This document shows, piece by piece, positions 24,541 to 33,017 of a stretch of DNA of 47,457 nucleotides; the first letter of the stretch is position 1; every line of letters begins with the position of its first letter. The notes under the pieces are model-generated. The model saw only the letters and a program-made list of their open reading frames with translations. It had not been told where the DNA came from and did not search any database. The stretch covers positions 1 to 47,457 of the forward strand of contig NZ_VUOB01000036.1 in NCBI RefSeq assembly GCF_008386585.1. Reading direction: 5' to 3'. Origin of the DNA: Solihabitans fulvus. Its GTDB lineage: Bacteria; Actinomycetota; Actinomycetes; Mycobacteriales; Pseudonocardiaceae. A program made the translations under genes and the position numbers.

Positions 24541-26538
24541 GTGCGAAGAATGCCAACAGTCTTTCTGGCGCTAGCGGTGGTGGGAGGTATGGCCGGGGCG
24601 TTGCCGTCCTCGGCCGCAGCCTCCGACCGCGCCTCGATCCCGGACTCCAAGCCGTCGTGGGCCACCCCGCAGGCCAAGGTCGCGGACGCGGCCCCGGCCA
24701 GCAAGCTCACCTTCCGGGTCTACCTGAAGCTGCGTGACCAGGCCGGCGCCGAGGCGGCCGCGCGGGCCGTGTCCGACCCGAGCAGCTCCGCCTTCCGCCA
24801 CTACCTCACCACCGACCAGGTCAGGGCCGCCTACGCGCCCGAGCGCCGCACGGTGGACGCGGTGCGCGGCTGGCTCGGCTCCGCCGGCATCACCGTCGGC
24901 TCGGTGCCGGCGAACAACCAGTACGTCGAGGCCACCGGCACGGTGGACCAGGTGCAGCACGTGTTCGGCGTCAACCTGGCCAAGTACGACGTGAAGGGCG
25001 CGAAGCTGCGCGCGGCCGACCGCAACCTGTCGGTGCCGGCCACGCTCGCGCCGCAGGTGCTCGGCGTCGTGGGCGTCGACCAGGCGCTGAACCTGCTCAA
25101 GCCGTCGCACGTAACCAGCAACGACACCACCACCAAGGCCAACGAGGGCAAGGCGACCACGAAGCCGACCATCGCGCCTCCGCCGGACGGCCTCCGCAAC
25201 TCCACGCAGTGCTCGTCCTACTGGGGCGAGAAGGTCGACACGACCGACCCGACCTATGGCGGCGGCTTCCCCTCGCCGCTGAACTACTCGCCGTGCGGCT
25301 ACCAGCCCGCCCAGATTCGCTCGGTCTACGGCCTCGACCAGGCCGTGAACTGGGGCTTCGACGGCAGGGGCACGACCGTCGCGATCATCGACGCGTTCGC
25401 CTCGCCGACGATCTACGAGGACGCCAGCCAGTACGCCGCAAGGCACGACGCGGCGCACCCGCTGCGCAAGGAGCAGTTCAACCAACTCGTCTTCCCGGAA
25501 ACCGACCCGACGCAGGAGGACGCCTGCGGCGCCTCCGGCTGGTACGGCGAGGAGACCCTGGACGTGGAGGCCGTGCACGCCACCGCGCCCGGCGCGAACA
25601 TCCTCTACGTTGGCGGCTCGGACTGCCAGGACCTGTCGCTGGACAAGGCGCTGAACGAGGTCGTCTCCAAAAACCTCGCGCAGATCGTCTCGAACTCCTA
25701 CGGCAACCAGGGCGAGGACGTCCCCGCCGACGAGGTCAACGCGTTCTCCAGCATCGCGCAGCAGGCCGCCCTCGAGGGCATCGGCGTGTACTTCTCCTCC
25801 GGCGACAACGGCGACGAGGTCTCCACCATCGGCACCGCCTCGCCCGACTTCTCCGCGTCGAGCCCGTGGGTGACCGCCGTCGGCGGCACGAGCCTCGGCA
25901 TCGGCAAGGACGGCAAGCGCGTGTTCGAGACCGGTTGGGAGACCGGCAGGAGCGTGCTGTCCGGCGGCGTCTACACCCCGTCGGCCCCCGGCGCCTACCA
26001 GTACGGTTCCGGCGGTGGCACCAGCCGGCTGTTCCCGGAGCCCTTCTACCAGAAGGGTGTCGTGCCCGACGCGCTCGCCGCGAAGAACCAGACCGGCACC
26101 AACCGCGGCCGCGTGGTCCCCGACATCTCGATGCTCGGCGACCCCAACACCGGGTTCCTCGTCGGTGAGACGCAGACGTTCCCCGCCCCGGAGGGCGTGC
26201 ACTACGACGAGTACCGGATCGGCGGCACCAGCCTGTCCTCGCCGCTGTTCGCCGGCATGATGGCGGTGTCCGACCAGTTCACGCACTTCCGGCACGGCTT
26301 CATCAACCCGTGGCTGTACAAGGTCACCTCGCACACCCCGGCCATCACCGACGTCCAGCACGTCAGCCAGGCCGACGTGCGGGTCGACTTCGTCAACGGG
26401 CTGGACGCGACCGGCGGCCTCCGGACCACGGTGCGGTCGTTCGACTACCCCGGCCTGGCCATCTCGACCGCGCGCGGCTACGACGACGTGACCGGCCTCG
26501 GCACGCCGAACGGCTTCTGGTTCCTCGCGCTGTCCTGA
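24541..26538 (+). CDS. Secreted S53-family (sedolisin/kumamolisin-like) serine-carboxyl protease
   Basis: 665-residue pre-pro-protease. A Sec signal (MRRMPTVFLALAVVGGMAGA) is followed by the activation prodomain (about 50-190; LTFRVYLKLRDQ, SAFRHYLTTDQVRAAYAP). A linker follows, then the catalytic domain. The catalytic Glu and Asp are in WYGEETLDVEAVH (about Glu337/338 and Asp341), the oxyanion Asp is in SSGDNGD (about 420), and the nucleophile is Ser564 in GGTSLSSPLFAG. The calcium site is YDDVTGLGTPNG near the C-terminus. The enzyme would self-activate and degrade protein outside the cell, best at acid pH. The GTG start has AAAGGGGA upstream. A terminator hairpin follows. Confidence 0.95.
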   Translation: MRRMPTVFLALAVVGGMAGALPSSAAASDRASIPDSKPSWATPQAKVADAAPASKLTFRVYLKLRDQAGAEAAARAVSDPSSSAFRHYLTTDQVRAAYAPERRTVDAVRGWLGSAGITVGSVPANNQYVEATGTVDQVQHVFGVNLAKYDVKGAKLRAADRNLSVPATLAPQVLGVVGVDQALNLLKPSHVTSNDTTTKANEGKATTKPTIAPPPDGLRNSTQCSSYWGEKVDTTDPTYGGGFPSPLNYSPCGYQPAQIRSVYGLDQAVNWGFDGRGTTVAIIDAFASPTIYEDASQYAARHDAAHPLRKEQFNQLVFPETDPTQEDACGASGWYGEETLDVEAVHATAPGANILYVGGSDCQDLSLDKALNEVVSKNLAQIVSNSYGNQGEDVPADEVNAFSSIAQQAALEGIGVYFSSGDNGDEVSTIGTASPDFSASSPWVTAVGGTSLGIGKDGKRVFETGWETGRSVLSGGVYTPSAPGAYQYGSGGGTSRLFPEPFYQKGVVPDALAAKNQTGTNRGRVVPDISMLGDPNTGFLVGETQTFPAPEGVHYDEYRIGGTSLSSPLFAGMMAVSDQFTHFRHGFINPWLYKVTSHTPAITDVQHVSQADVRVDFVNGLDATGGLRTTVRSFDYPGLAISTARGYDDVTGLGTPNGFWFLALS

Positions 26539-26564
26539 TGTCCAGCTGATCTCCGCACGGCCGA

Positions 26565-26601
26565 CGGCGGCGGCCGGCTCCTCGCGAGCCGGCCGCCGCC
26601 G
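26565..26601. terminator. Strong bidirectional hairpin terminator
   Basis: CGGCGGCGGCCGGCT (26565-26579) pairs perfectly over 15 bases with AGCCGGCCGCCGCCG (26587-26601), with a seven-base loop. It lies between the convergent S53 protease and glycosyltransferase genes. Confidence 0.85.
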
Positions 26602-26615
26602 TTGTCTCAGAGCTC

Positions 26616-27791
26616 TCAGTCCAGGAAGGACTCCACCGCGTCGGCCGCGCGGTCGACGCCGCCGGTCGCCCGCACCGCCGCGCGGATCTCGGCCAGCCGC
26701 GCGGCGACGTCTCGCGACGCGGCCACATCGTCCACAAAGGACCGCAGGGTCGCCGGAGTGACCTCGGCGGCCGGCAGGTGCCGGCCGACGCCGAGCTGGT
26801 CGAGCAGCGCGGCGTTGCCGAACTGGTCCACCGCCTGGGGAATCGCCACGGTGGGCACGCCGAACCACAGCGCCTCGGCGCAGCCGCCCATCCCGGCGTG
26901 CGTGACGAACGCCGACGCCGAGGCGAGCACCGCGAGCTGCGGCACCGTGCGGTGCACTTCGAAGCCGACCGGGACCTGACCGAGGTCGACCGGGTCGACG
27001 TGCTGGCCGACCGCGAGCACGACGTGCCAGTCCGAGTCCGCGAACGCCGTCAGGCACGCGCGGTAGACGTCGAGCTGGTCGTTGTAGGCGGTGCCGAACG
27101 ACACCAGCAGCACGCGGCTGCCGTCGGTCGGCGGTGCCCAACTCCGGTCGGCCAGCCGCGCGGGATCCAGGCACGGCCCGACGAACCGCACGCCGGCCGG
27201 CACGCGATCCGCGTTGGGCTGCATGGCTTTCGGGATCAGCGAGAGGACGTCGTCGGGACGCGCGAGCCAGTCCCAGGCCTCCCGTTCGATGCCGTTGTCC
27301 CGCAGCCAGGCCGTGCACGTCGCGTGGTAGTCGCGCCCGGACTCCGATGTCCTGATGGCGTCGAGGATTTCGGCCATGTCCTGCTCGTAGCCGTCCCACG
27401 CGACCAGCGTCGGCGACAGCTGCACCGGGCGGACGCCGTACCGCGCGCCGAGCACGGGCGCGGCCAGGCCGCCGATGTCGTGCAGCAGCAGGTCGGGCCG
27501 GTCGTCGTCGAAGCGGTCGGTCAGCAGCGGCAGCGCCGCGATCTGGTCGTCGAGGAAGATCCGCATGGCGGTGCCGGGGTCGTCCGGCCAGCCGGCGTCC
27601 CCGGTCGGCAGCAGCGATGGATGCGCGATGACCTCGGCGCCGGTGGGCCGGACCAGGTCGGCCAGGGTCTCACCGACCGCGTAACTGACGCGGTGACCCC
27701 TGGCGACCAGTTCGCCGATGAGGCCGAGCGAGGGGTAGACGTGGCTCGGCGCGGTGCAGCCGATCATGGCGATGTGCTTGGAGGTACGCAT
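26616..27791 (-). CDS. MGT/OleD-type macrolide-like glycosyltransferase (GT1)
   Basis: 391-residue GT-B glycosyltransferase. The acceptor half starts HIAMIGCTAPSHVYPSLGLI, with HDIGGLAAPVLG. The donor half has LLVSFGTAYN and the UDP-sugar motif HAGMGGCAEALWFGVPTVAI followed by QAVDQFGNA. MGT-family enzymes glucosylate macrolides and other lipophilic compounds, often as self-protection or detoxification. The ATG at 27791 gives the normal start; the frame further upstream is unlike the family. It is separated from the divergent methyltransferase by 359 bases. It is not inside a visible biosynthetic cluster, so a detoxifying role is more likely than a tailoring one (inference). Confidence 0.9.
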   Translation of the reverse strand: MRTSKHIAMIGCTAPSHVYPSLGLIGELVARGHRVSYAVGETLADLVRPTGAEVIAHPSLLPTGDAGWPDDPGTAMRIFLDDQIAALPLLTDRFDDDRPDLLLHDIGGLAAPVLGARYGVRPVQLSPTLVAWDGYEQDMAEILDAIRTSESGRDYHATCTAWLRDNGIEREAWDWLARPDDVLSLIPKAMQPNADRVPAGVRFVGPCLDPARLADRSWAPPTDGSRVLLVSFGTAYNDQLDVYRACLTAFADSDWHVVLAVGQHVDPVDLGQVPVGFEVHRTVPQLAVLASASAFVTHAGMGGCAEALWFGVPTVAIPQAVDQFGNAALLDQLGVGRHLPAAEVTPATLRSFVDDVAASRDVAARLAEIRAAVRATGGVDRAADAVESFLD

Positions 27792-28150
27792 GGTGTCCTG
27801 TCGGATGCTCGAAAAGACGTGTCCGACGGCGCGCAGGAGTTGACTCCCGGAAAGGGGAATGGCTCGGTGGGGCCGCCCGGTGGCGGGCCGGCCCTGCGGT
27901 CGCGCCGGGTCAGGCGAGACGGGTGCGCGTGAACGCGAATGCAACAAAGATCATGAATCCGACCCTAGCTCACCGAGACTGCCGGCGGCCAATCCCTTTC
28001 CGCCGCGCCGGTCGCGCGTCGCCGGCCGTGGCGACCCCCGCCGCACGTCGCAGGGCCGACATCGCCGAAAGCTGAAATCCTGATCGGGCATCCCCTGCGG
28101 TTCGCCTCCGCCCGCCCGGCCGCAGGCCGCGACAACCCGAGGGAGACGCT
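27792..28150. other. Intergenic region between glycosyltransferase and methyltransferase genes
   Basis: 359 bases without a convincing gene. A 14-codon frame on the reverse strand (27910-27954, MIFVAFAFTRTRLA) with AGGG upstream could be a leader peptide for the glycosyltransferase, which would fit drug-inducible genes, but its length makes chance likely. The right half is very GC-rich and ends in the methyltransferase ribosome site GAGGGAG. No terminator or clear operator was found. Confidence 0.4.
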
Positions 28151-28747
28151 ATGACCTCATTCGACTCGATGTACCGGGACGCCACGCCGCCGTGGGACAT
28201 CGGCCGCCCGCAGGGCGCGTTCGTGCCGCTCGCCGAGGCTGGCGCGCTGCGCGGCAGCGTGCTCGACGTCGGCTGCGGCACCGGCGAGCACGCGCTGCTG
28301 GCGGCCGGTCTCGGCCTGTCTGCCACCGGGGTCGACTCCGCGCCGACCGCGATCGCGCGGGCCGAGGACAAAGCGCGGGCGCGCGGGCTGGACGCGCGCT
28401 TCGTGGTCGGCGACGCACTCACCCTCGACGGGGTCGGCGGACCGTTCGACACCGTGCTGGACTGCGGGCTGTTCCACGTGTTCGACGACGCGGAGCGGAC
28501 CCGGTTCGCGGCCGCCCTGCACGCGGTGACGGCCGTCGGCGGCCGGTACTTCCTGCTCTGTTTCAGCGACCGGCAGCCCGGCGACTGGGGCCCGCGCAGG
28601 GTCACCCAGGGCGAGATCAGGGCGTGCTTCGCGGACGGTTGGCGGGTGGACGAGATCGTGCCTGCCGTGATCGAGGTGCTCCCGTTCAACGACCACGGGG
28701 AGGAGTGGGCGGTGGAGTCCTGGCTCGCGACGATCACCCGGCGGTGA
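28151..28747 (+). CDS. Class I SAM-dependent methyltransferase
   Basis: 198 residues, single Rossmann methyltransferase domain. Motif I is SVLDVGCGTGEHALLAAGLG, the acidic ribose-binding end is TGVDSAPTAIARAE, and VLDCGLFHVFDD follows the post-I strands. The start MTSFDSMYRDATPPWDIGRP is like thiopurine or tellurite-resistance-type methyltransferases (TehB/TPMT-like), which modify small thiols or metalloids. GAGGGAG precedes the ATG. The acceptor is unknown. The next gene begins 101 bases downstream behind its own promoter. Confidence 0.88.
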   Translation: MTSFDSMYRDATPPWDIGRPQGAFVPLAEAGALRGSVLDVGCGTGEHALLAAGLGLSATGVDSAPTAIARAEDKARARGLDARFVVGDALTLDGVGGPFDTVLDCGLFHVFDDAERTRFAAALHAVTAVGGRYFLLCFSDRQPGDWGPRRVTQGEIRACFADGWRVDEIVPAVIEVLPFNDHGEEWAVESWLATITRR

Positions 28748-28757
28748 CGGGGGCCGC

Positions 28758-28785
28758 TTGACACCCGACCGAGATGATCTACTCT
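28758..28785 (+). promoter_or_regulatory. Consensus-like promoter for the epimerase gene
   Basis: TTGACA (28758-28763) and TACTCT (28780-28785), 16-base spacer, lie just after the methyltransferase stop. Downstream, CTCTAC (28782-28787) and GTAGAG (28829-28834) form a spaced inverted repeat, and GCCGTGTAG and GGCGTGTAG repeat directly in between, so the promoter may carry operator sites. No regulator is adjacent. Confidence 0.5.
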
Positions 28786-28848
28786 ACGACGTGTCGATAC
28801 TGAACGCCGTGTAGTTGCCATGCGGCGTGTAGAGAGGTTCGGTCCGTC

Positions 28849-29754
28849 ATGTCGTTCCACGTCGTCCTCGGCTCCGGCGCCACCGGCGCCGCCACCGCCC
28901 GCCTGCTCGCGGACTCCGGCGAGCAAGTCCGCCTCATCACCCGCCGGGGCACCGGCCCAGAGCACGCCCTGATCGAGCTGGTCGCCGCCGACGCCACGGA
29001 CGCGGACCGGCTCACCGAGCTGGTCGAAGGGGCCGACACCATGACCAACTGCGCCGCACCGCCCTACCACCGTTGGCCTGCGGAGTTCCCGTCGCTGGCC
29101 GCCGCGCTGCTCACCGCGGCGGAGCGAACCGGCGTCGGCTACGTGATGTTGGGCAACACCTACGGGTACGGACCGGTGGCCGGACCGAGCACCGAGGACC
29201 TGCCGATGGCGCCCAACAGCGCCAAGGGCCGGGTCAGGGCGGCGATGTGGCGCGACGCGCTCGCCGCACACGAGGCCGGCCGCGCGCGCGTCACCGAGGT
29301 CCGCGCCGACACGTTCCTCGGCGTCGGCGCGCTCTCGAACTTCAACCTGATGATCGCGCCGCATGTGCTCGCCGGCGAGCCCGCCTGGTTCCCGGCCGAC
29401 CCCGACGCGCCCCGCACGTGGACCTGCGTCGACGACGTGGCCCGCGCGCTGGTCACCATCGGCGCGGACGAGCGGGCGTGGGGCCGCGCGTGGCACGTGC
29501 CCTCCCTGCACCTCTCGGCGCGCCACCTGGCCGACCGCCTCGCCGAGCTGGCCGGCTCCCCCGCCGCGACCCTGCACCGGATGACCGACCAGGAGCTGGA
29601 CGCCATGTTCTCGACGAACGAGATCATGGCGGAGCTGCGGGAGATGCAGTACCTGCTCGCCGACCCGTCCATGCTGGACTCGACGGTGACCGAGCGGACC
29701 TTCGGCCTCCGCGCGACACAGCTGGACGACGTGCTCAAGCCGTATCTCGCTTGA
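28849..29754 (+). CDS. NAD-dependent epimerase/dehydratase-family protein (extended SDR-like)
   Basis: 301 residues. The cofactor motif is HVVLGSGATGAATARLLADS (GxGxxG type), with VRLITRRG for the adenosine ribose. GYVMLGNTYGYGPVAGPSTE and later WTCVDDVARALVTIG match sugar-nucleotide epimerase-like proteins of actinomycetes. The active-site Tyr/Lys pair is not in classical spacing, so catalysis may be atypical. The gene has its own promoter region with repeats (28758-28834). The substrate is unknown. Confidence 0.85.
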   Translation: MSFHVVLGSGATGAATARLLADSGEQVRLITRRGTGPEHALIELVAADATDADRLTELVEGADTMTNCAAPPYHRWPAEFPSLAAALLTAAERTGVGYVMLGNTYGYGPVAGPSTEDLPMAPNSAKGRVRAAMWRDALAAHEAGRARVTEVRADTFLGVGALSNFNLMIAPHVLAGEPAWFPADPDAPRTWTCVDDVARALVTIGADERAWGRAWHVPSLHLSARHLADRLAELAGSPAATLHRMTDQELDAMFSTNEIMAELREMQYLLADPSMLDSTVTERTFGLRATQLDDVLKPYLA

Positions 29755-29828
29755 GACCACACGGGATCTCGCCTGAGAGCACGCGGGTCGACTGGAGAGT
29801 GTCGTGGCCGCCTGGCAGGCTCTGCGTC

Positions 29829-30776
29829 GTGAACGCACCCCTGGTCCTGTTGGACTCGGCCAGCCTCTGGTTCCGGTCCTTCTACGCCCTGCCCGAGTCG
29901 ATGGTCTCGCCGGACGGCCTGCCGGTCAACGCGGTGCGCGGGTTCACCGACACGGTCACCAGGGTGATCACCGAACGCGGGGCAGGTCGCCTGGTGGCGT
30001 GCCTCGACGCGGACTGGCGGCCGGAGTTCCGGGTCAGCGCGCTGCCCTCCTACAAGGCGCACCGGGTCGCCGAGGCAGGCGACGGCAGCGAGGAGGAGGT
30101 GCCCGACACGCTGACGCCGCAGGTGCCGATCATCCTCGACCTGCTCGACGCCGCCGGGCTCGCCACCGCCGAGGCGGCGGGCTACGAGGCCGACGACGTG
30201 ATCGGCGCGCTGGCGGCCAGGGAGAGCGTCGACCCGGTCGAGGTGGTGACCGGCGACCGCGACCTGTTCCAGGTCGTTCGGGACGAGCCGACGCCGGCGC
30301 GGGTGGTCTACGTCGGGCGGGGCTGGGCCAAGGCCGAGGTGCTCGGCCCGGTCGAGCTGGCCGCCCGCTACGCGCTGCCGGAGAGCAACGCCGGCCCGGC
30401 CTACGCGGACATGGCGGCGCTGCGCGGCGATCCCTCCGACGGGCTGCCCGGAGTGGCCGGCGTCGGCGAGAAGACCGCGGCCAAGCTGATCACGCAGTTC
30501 GGCTCGCTCGACGCGCTGCTCGCGGCCGTCTACGACCCGCGCGACCGGGTGCTGACCACCAAGGTGCGCAACAACCTCATCGCCGCCAAGGACTACCTCG
30601 CGGTCGCGCCGACCGTGGTGCGGGTGGCCGTGGACGCGCCGGTCACCGTCGACCGCTCCGACGTCGTGCCGAGCCGACCCGCCGACCCGGACCGGTTGAC
30701 GGAGCTGGGCAGGCGGTGGGGTCTTGGCAGCTCGGTCGGCAGGCTCGTGTCCGCGCTGGAACGCTCGGCGAGGTAG
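29829..30776 (+). CDS. 5'-3' exonuclease (DNA polymerase I N-terminal-like)
   Basis: 315-residue stand-alone flap/5'-3' exonuclease. Acidic metal-binding motifs are visible: APLVLLDSASLWFRSFYAL, VACLDADWRPEFR, GYEADDVIGALAA and EVVTGDRDLFQVV. The helix-hairpin-helix is ALRGDPSDGLPGVAGVGEKT. SYKAHR is the arch-region motif. It would process 5' flaps or RNA primers. The GTG at 29829 gives the family start; the longer frame upstream is a shadow of the epimerase gene. Many actinomycetes carry such a copy besides polA. Confidence 0.92.
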   Translation: MNAPLVLLDSASLWFRSFYALPESMVSPDGLPVNAVRGFTDTVTRVITERGAGRLVACLDADWRPEFRVSALPSYKAHRVAEAGDGSEEEVPDTLTPQVPIILDLLDAAGLATAEAAGYEADDVIGALAARESVDPVEVVTGDRDLFQVVRDEPTPARVVYVGRGWAKAEVLGPVELAARYALPESNAGPAYADMAALRGDPSDGLPGVAGVGEKTAAKLITQFGSLDALLAAVYDPRDRVLTTKVRNNLIAAKDYLAVAPTVVRVAVDAPVTVDRSDVVPSRPADPDRLTELGRRWGLGSSVGRLVSALERSAR

Positions 30777-30841
30777 GCGGCGAACTGGTCGTGCGGGAAA
30801 CCTGAGACAGTGCTGGAGACCTGAGACAGGACGACAGTCGC

Positions 30842-31798
30842 TCAGGCGAACCGGTCGGTGGCCTCGATCATCGCCTTGGCCACGGCCGGCTCCTCGGCGC
30901 TGTGCCCGGCGTCCTCGACCATCGTGAACTCGGCGCGCGGCCACACAAGGTGCAGTTCCCACGCGGTGAGCGGCGGCGTCTGGAAGTCCCAGCGTCCCTG
31001 CACGATCGCGCCGGGCACCTCGGCGAGCGCGTCAGCCTGCCGCAGCAATGCACCCTCCGGGAGCCAGGCGGCGTTGCGGAAGTAGTGCGTGACGAGCCTG
31101 GCGAAGCCGAACGCGAACTCCGGGTCGGTGAGCTCCTCGAGGAGCCCGTCGCGCGGGCGCAGCGACACCGTCGCCGCCTCCCACTCGCACCACGCCACGG
31201 CGGCCCGCTCGCGCACCTGCGGATCGGGGTCGGACAGCAGCCGGTGGTAGGCCTCGATGAGGTCCCCGTCCGCCGTCCCCGGCGGCGCCCCGTCGCGGAA
31301 CCGTTGCCACGCCTGGGGAAACAGGAACGCCGAGCCGCCGCCGTAGGACCAGTGCAGCTCGCTGGCGCGCGCCGTGAACACGCCGGCCACGATCAGCGCG
31401 CTGATCCGGTCGATGTGCGCCTGGGCGTAGGCCAGCGCCAGGGTGCTGCCCCACGACCCGCCGCACACCACCCAGCGGTCGATGCCGAGGTGTGCGCGCA
31501 GGAGTTCGATGTCGGCGAGCAGGTGTTCGGTGGTGTTGGCGGTCAGGTCGGTCTCCGGCAGCGCGGCGTCGGGTGTGCTGCGGCCGCAGCCGCGCTGGTC
31601 GAACAGCACCAGCCGGTAGCGGTCGGGGTCGAACATCCTGCGGTGGCGCGGAGAACAGCCGCCGCCGGGGCCGCCGTGCAGGAACACCGCTGGCGTGCCG
31701 GCGGGGTTGCCGCAGGTCTCCCAGTAGACCTGGTTGCCGTCGCCGACCTCCAGCATGCCGTGGTCGTAGGGCTCGATCTCGGGATACAGCTCGTCCAT
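30842..31798 (-). CDS. pip: Proline iminopeptidase (S33)
   Basis: 318 residues, full length for the family. The start is MDELYPEIEPYDHGMLEVGD. The oxyanion loop HGGPGGGCSPRHRRMFDP and DQRGCGRSTP are diagnostic for PIP. The nucleophile is Ser in CGGSWGSTLALAYAQ; WDFQTPP carries the acid and VEDAGHSAEEP the His. It is cytoplasmic and removes N-terminal proline from peptides. ATG 31798 is preceded by GGAAAGG. It follows the ureohydrolase gene by 47 bases on the same strand, so an amino-acid/peptide catabolic operon under the divergent Lrp regulator is plausible. Confidence 0.95.
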   Translation of the reverse strand: MDELYPEIEPYDHGMLEVGDGNQVYWETCGNPAGTPAVFLHGGPGGGCSPRHRRMFDPDRYRLVLFDQRGCGRSTPDAALPETDLTANTTEHLLADIELLRAHLGIDRWVVCGGSWGSTLALAYAQAHIDRISALIVAGVFTARASELHWSYGGGSAFLFPQAWQRFRDGAPPGTADGDLIEAYHRLLSDPDPQVRERAAVAWCEWEAATVSLRPRDGLLEELTDPEFAFGFARLVTHYFRNAAWLPEGALLRQADALAEVPGAIVQGRWDFQTPPLTAWELHLVWPRAEFTMVEDAGHSAEEPAVAKAMIEATDRFA

Positions 31799-31845
31799 GC
31801 CGCCGCCTTTCCGCCGTCGCGCCGCCGGTCCGAAACGCCTCCGGT

Positions 31846-32889
31846 TCAGAACTCGGTGACCGGCGTCGGGTCGTAGCCGCGCCAGCCGCCGGAACCCTTG
31901 GTGCGCAGGAAGTATCCGCACAGGAACGTCAGCACCGCCGAGGTCATCGTGCGCCCGGTGAGCGCGGCGACATCGCTGACCGGGTCGTGCTCGACGAAGT
32001 CGATGCCGGCGACCTTGGGGTGCTGTCCCAACAGGTACAGGGCCTCGTACAGGTCCATCGGGTGGATGCCCTCGGCCGTGGCGGCCCCGGTGCCCGGCGC
32101 GTACGCCGACTCCAGCACGTCGACGTCGACGGTGACGTAGGTGGCGTCCACGCCGTCGCAGGCCCGTTCCAGGGCCTCGGCGAGCACGTCCTCGATGCTG
32201 CGCCTGCGCACCTCGCGGCCGGTGAAGATGGTGCCGCCCCTGCCCTGCACCCATCGCTTGTAGTAGCTGGCGTTCATGAAGCCGTGGATGCCGATCTGCA
32301 CCAGGTTCGCGCCGTCGAAGCCGAGTCCCGACTCCAGCAGCTGACGGATCGGGGTGCCGTTGGTCGGCCCGTGGTCCATGACCCGCACGTCGTTGTGCGC
32401 GTCGAAGTGGATCAGGCCGAACCGCTCGCCGGGATGCGCGCGGGCGAACGCCTTCGCGGCCGGCGCGGTCACCGAGTGGTCGCCGCCGATCATCATCAGG
32501 AAGAAGTTCTCCGGCTGGCAGCGCAGCACTCCGGTCGTCTCGTCGATGCGCCGCAACCCCTCCAGCGGGTCCAGCGTCGGCGTCGCGATGTCGCCGAGGT
32601 CGCGGACGACGAGCTCGGCGAGGTCGACGTCGAAATCGGGACTGTAGGTGGAGAATCCGGCCAGCGAGGAGCGGAAGGCGTCCGGCGCGCCGTACGCGCC
32701 GTTCGGCGTCAGGGAGGTGCCCGGCAGGCCGGCGCCGACGATGCCGACGTCCAGCGGCGAGTCGAAGTCCCACGGCAGCAGCCAGTCCGCGGCCTCGGTC
32801 TCGTACCGGTCCTCGAAGCCGGAGCGGACGACCAGGCCCGGCGGCCGCAGGTGGGTGAGCCCCCGGTCGGCCCGACGATCCCCGGTCAT
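31846..32889 (-). CDS. Ureohydrolase (arginase/agmatinase/formimidoylglutamase family)
   Basis: 347 residues. Binuclear manganese motifs are MMIGGDHSVTAPAA, LIHFDAHNDVRVMD and TVDVDVLESAYAPG. The last is unusual: family members mostly have DIDxxDP, here VLES replaces the xxDP part, though both metal-binding Asp remain. The enzyme should hydrolyse a guanidino compound to urea plus an amine. The substrate (arginine, agmatine, guanidinobutyrate or similar) cannot be fixed from motifs. The ATG at 32889 has GAGGGAG upstream. It is divergent from an Lrp-type regulator and followed by the proline iminopeptidase. Confidence 0.88.
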   Translation of the reverse strand: MTGDRRADRGLTHLRPPGLVVRSGFEDRYETEAADWLLPWDFDSPLDVGIVGAGLPGTSLTPNGAYGAPDAFRSSLAGFSTYSPDFDVDLAELVVRDLGDIATPTLDPLEGLRRIDETTGVLRCQPENFFLMMIGGDHSVTAPAAKAFARAHPGERFGLIHFDAHNDVRVMDHGPTNGTPIRQLLESGLGFDGANLVQIGIHGFMNASYYKRWVQGRGGTIFTGREVRRRSIEDVLAEALERACDGVDATYVTVDVDVLESAYAPGTGAATAEGIHPMDLYEALYLLGQHPKVAGIDFVEHDPVSDVAALTGRTMTSAVLTFLCGYFLRTKGSGGWRGYDPTPVTEF

Positions 32890-32920
32890 GCGCGCTCCCT
32901 CGTCGATCCGACAACCCTGC

Positions 32921-33003
32921 CGAAATGTTGCAGTTTCGTCCGGACTCTTGCAAGGATGCTGCGGAAGCCCCACCAAATGGCGCTTGTGTCGCAGTTTCTG
33001 CGA
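32921..33003. promoter_or_regulatory. Palindromic sites between ureohydrolase and Lrp-type regulator genes
   Basis: Three short inverted repeats lie in the 128-base divergent region: CGAAA/TTTCG with an 8-base spacer (32921-32938), CTTGCAAG (32947-32954), and TCGCAG-TTT-CTGCGA (32989-33003), which is perfect. GTTGCAGTTTC and GTCGCAGTTTC also repeat directly. Lrp-type proteins often bind several such sites next to their own gene, so these are candidate operators for both directions. Confidence 0.5.
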
Positions 33004-33017
33004 GATGGAGACATGAA

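Noticed and set aside
24571..27399. 942-codon open frame on the minus strand across the S53 protease
   Set aside because: Shadow of the protease and glycosyltransferase genes: Arg/Gly/His-rich with no domain. GC-rich DNA commonly gives such antisense frames.
27910..27954. 14-codon leader peptide for the macrolide-type glycosyltransferase
   Set aside because: Too short to tell from chance, with only a weak AGGG upstream and no pairing structure I could find. Noted only in the intergenic entry.
10390..28747. Possible secondary-metabolite cluster (SARP regulator, MGT glycosyltransferase, methyltransferase)
   Set aside because: No polyketide, peptide synthetase, terpene or RiPP core gene is present, and the candidates are far apart with unrelated genes between them.
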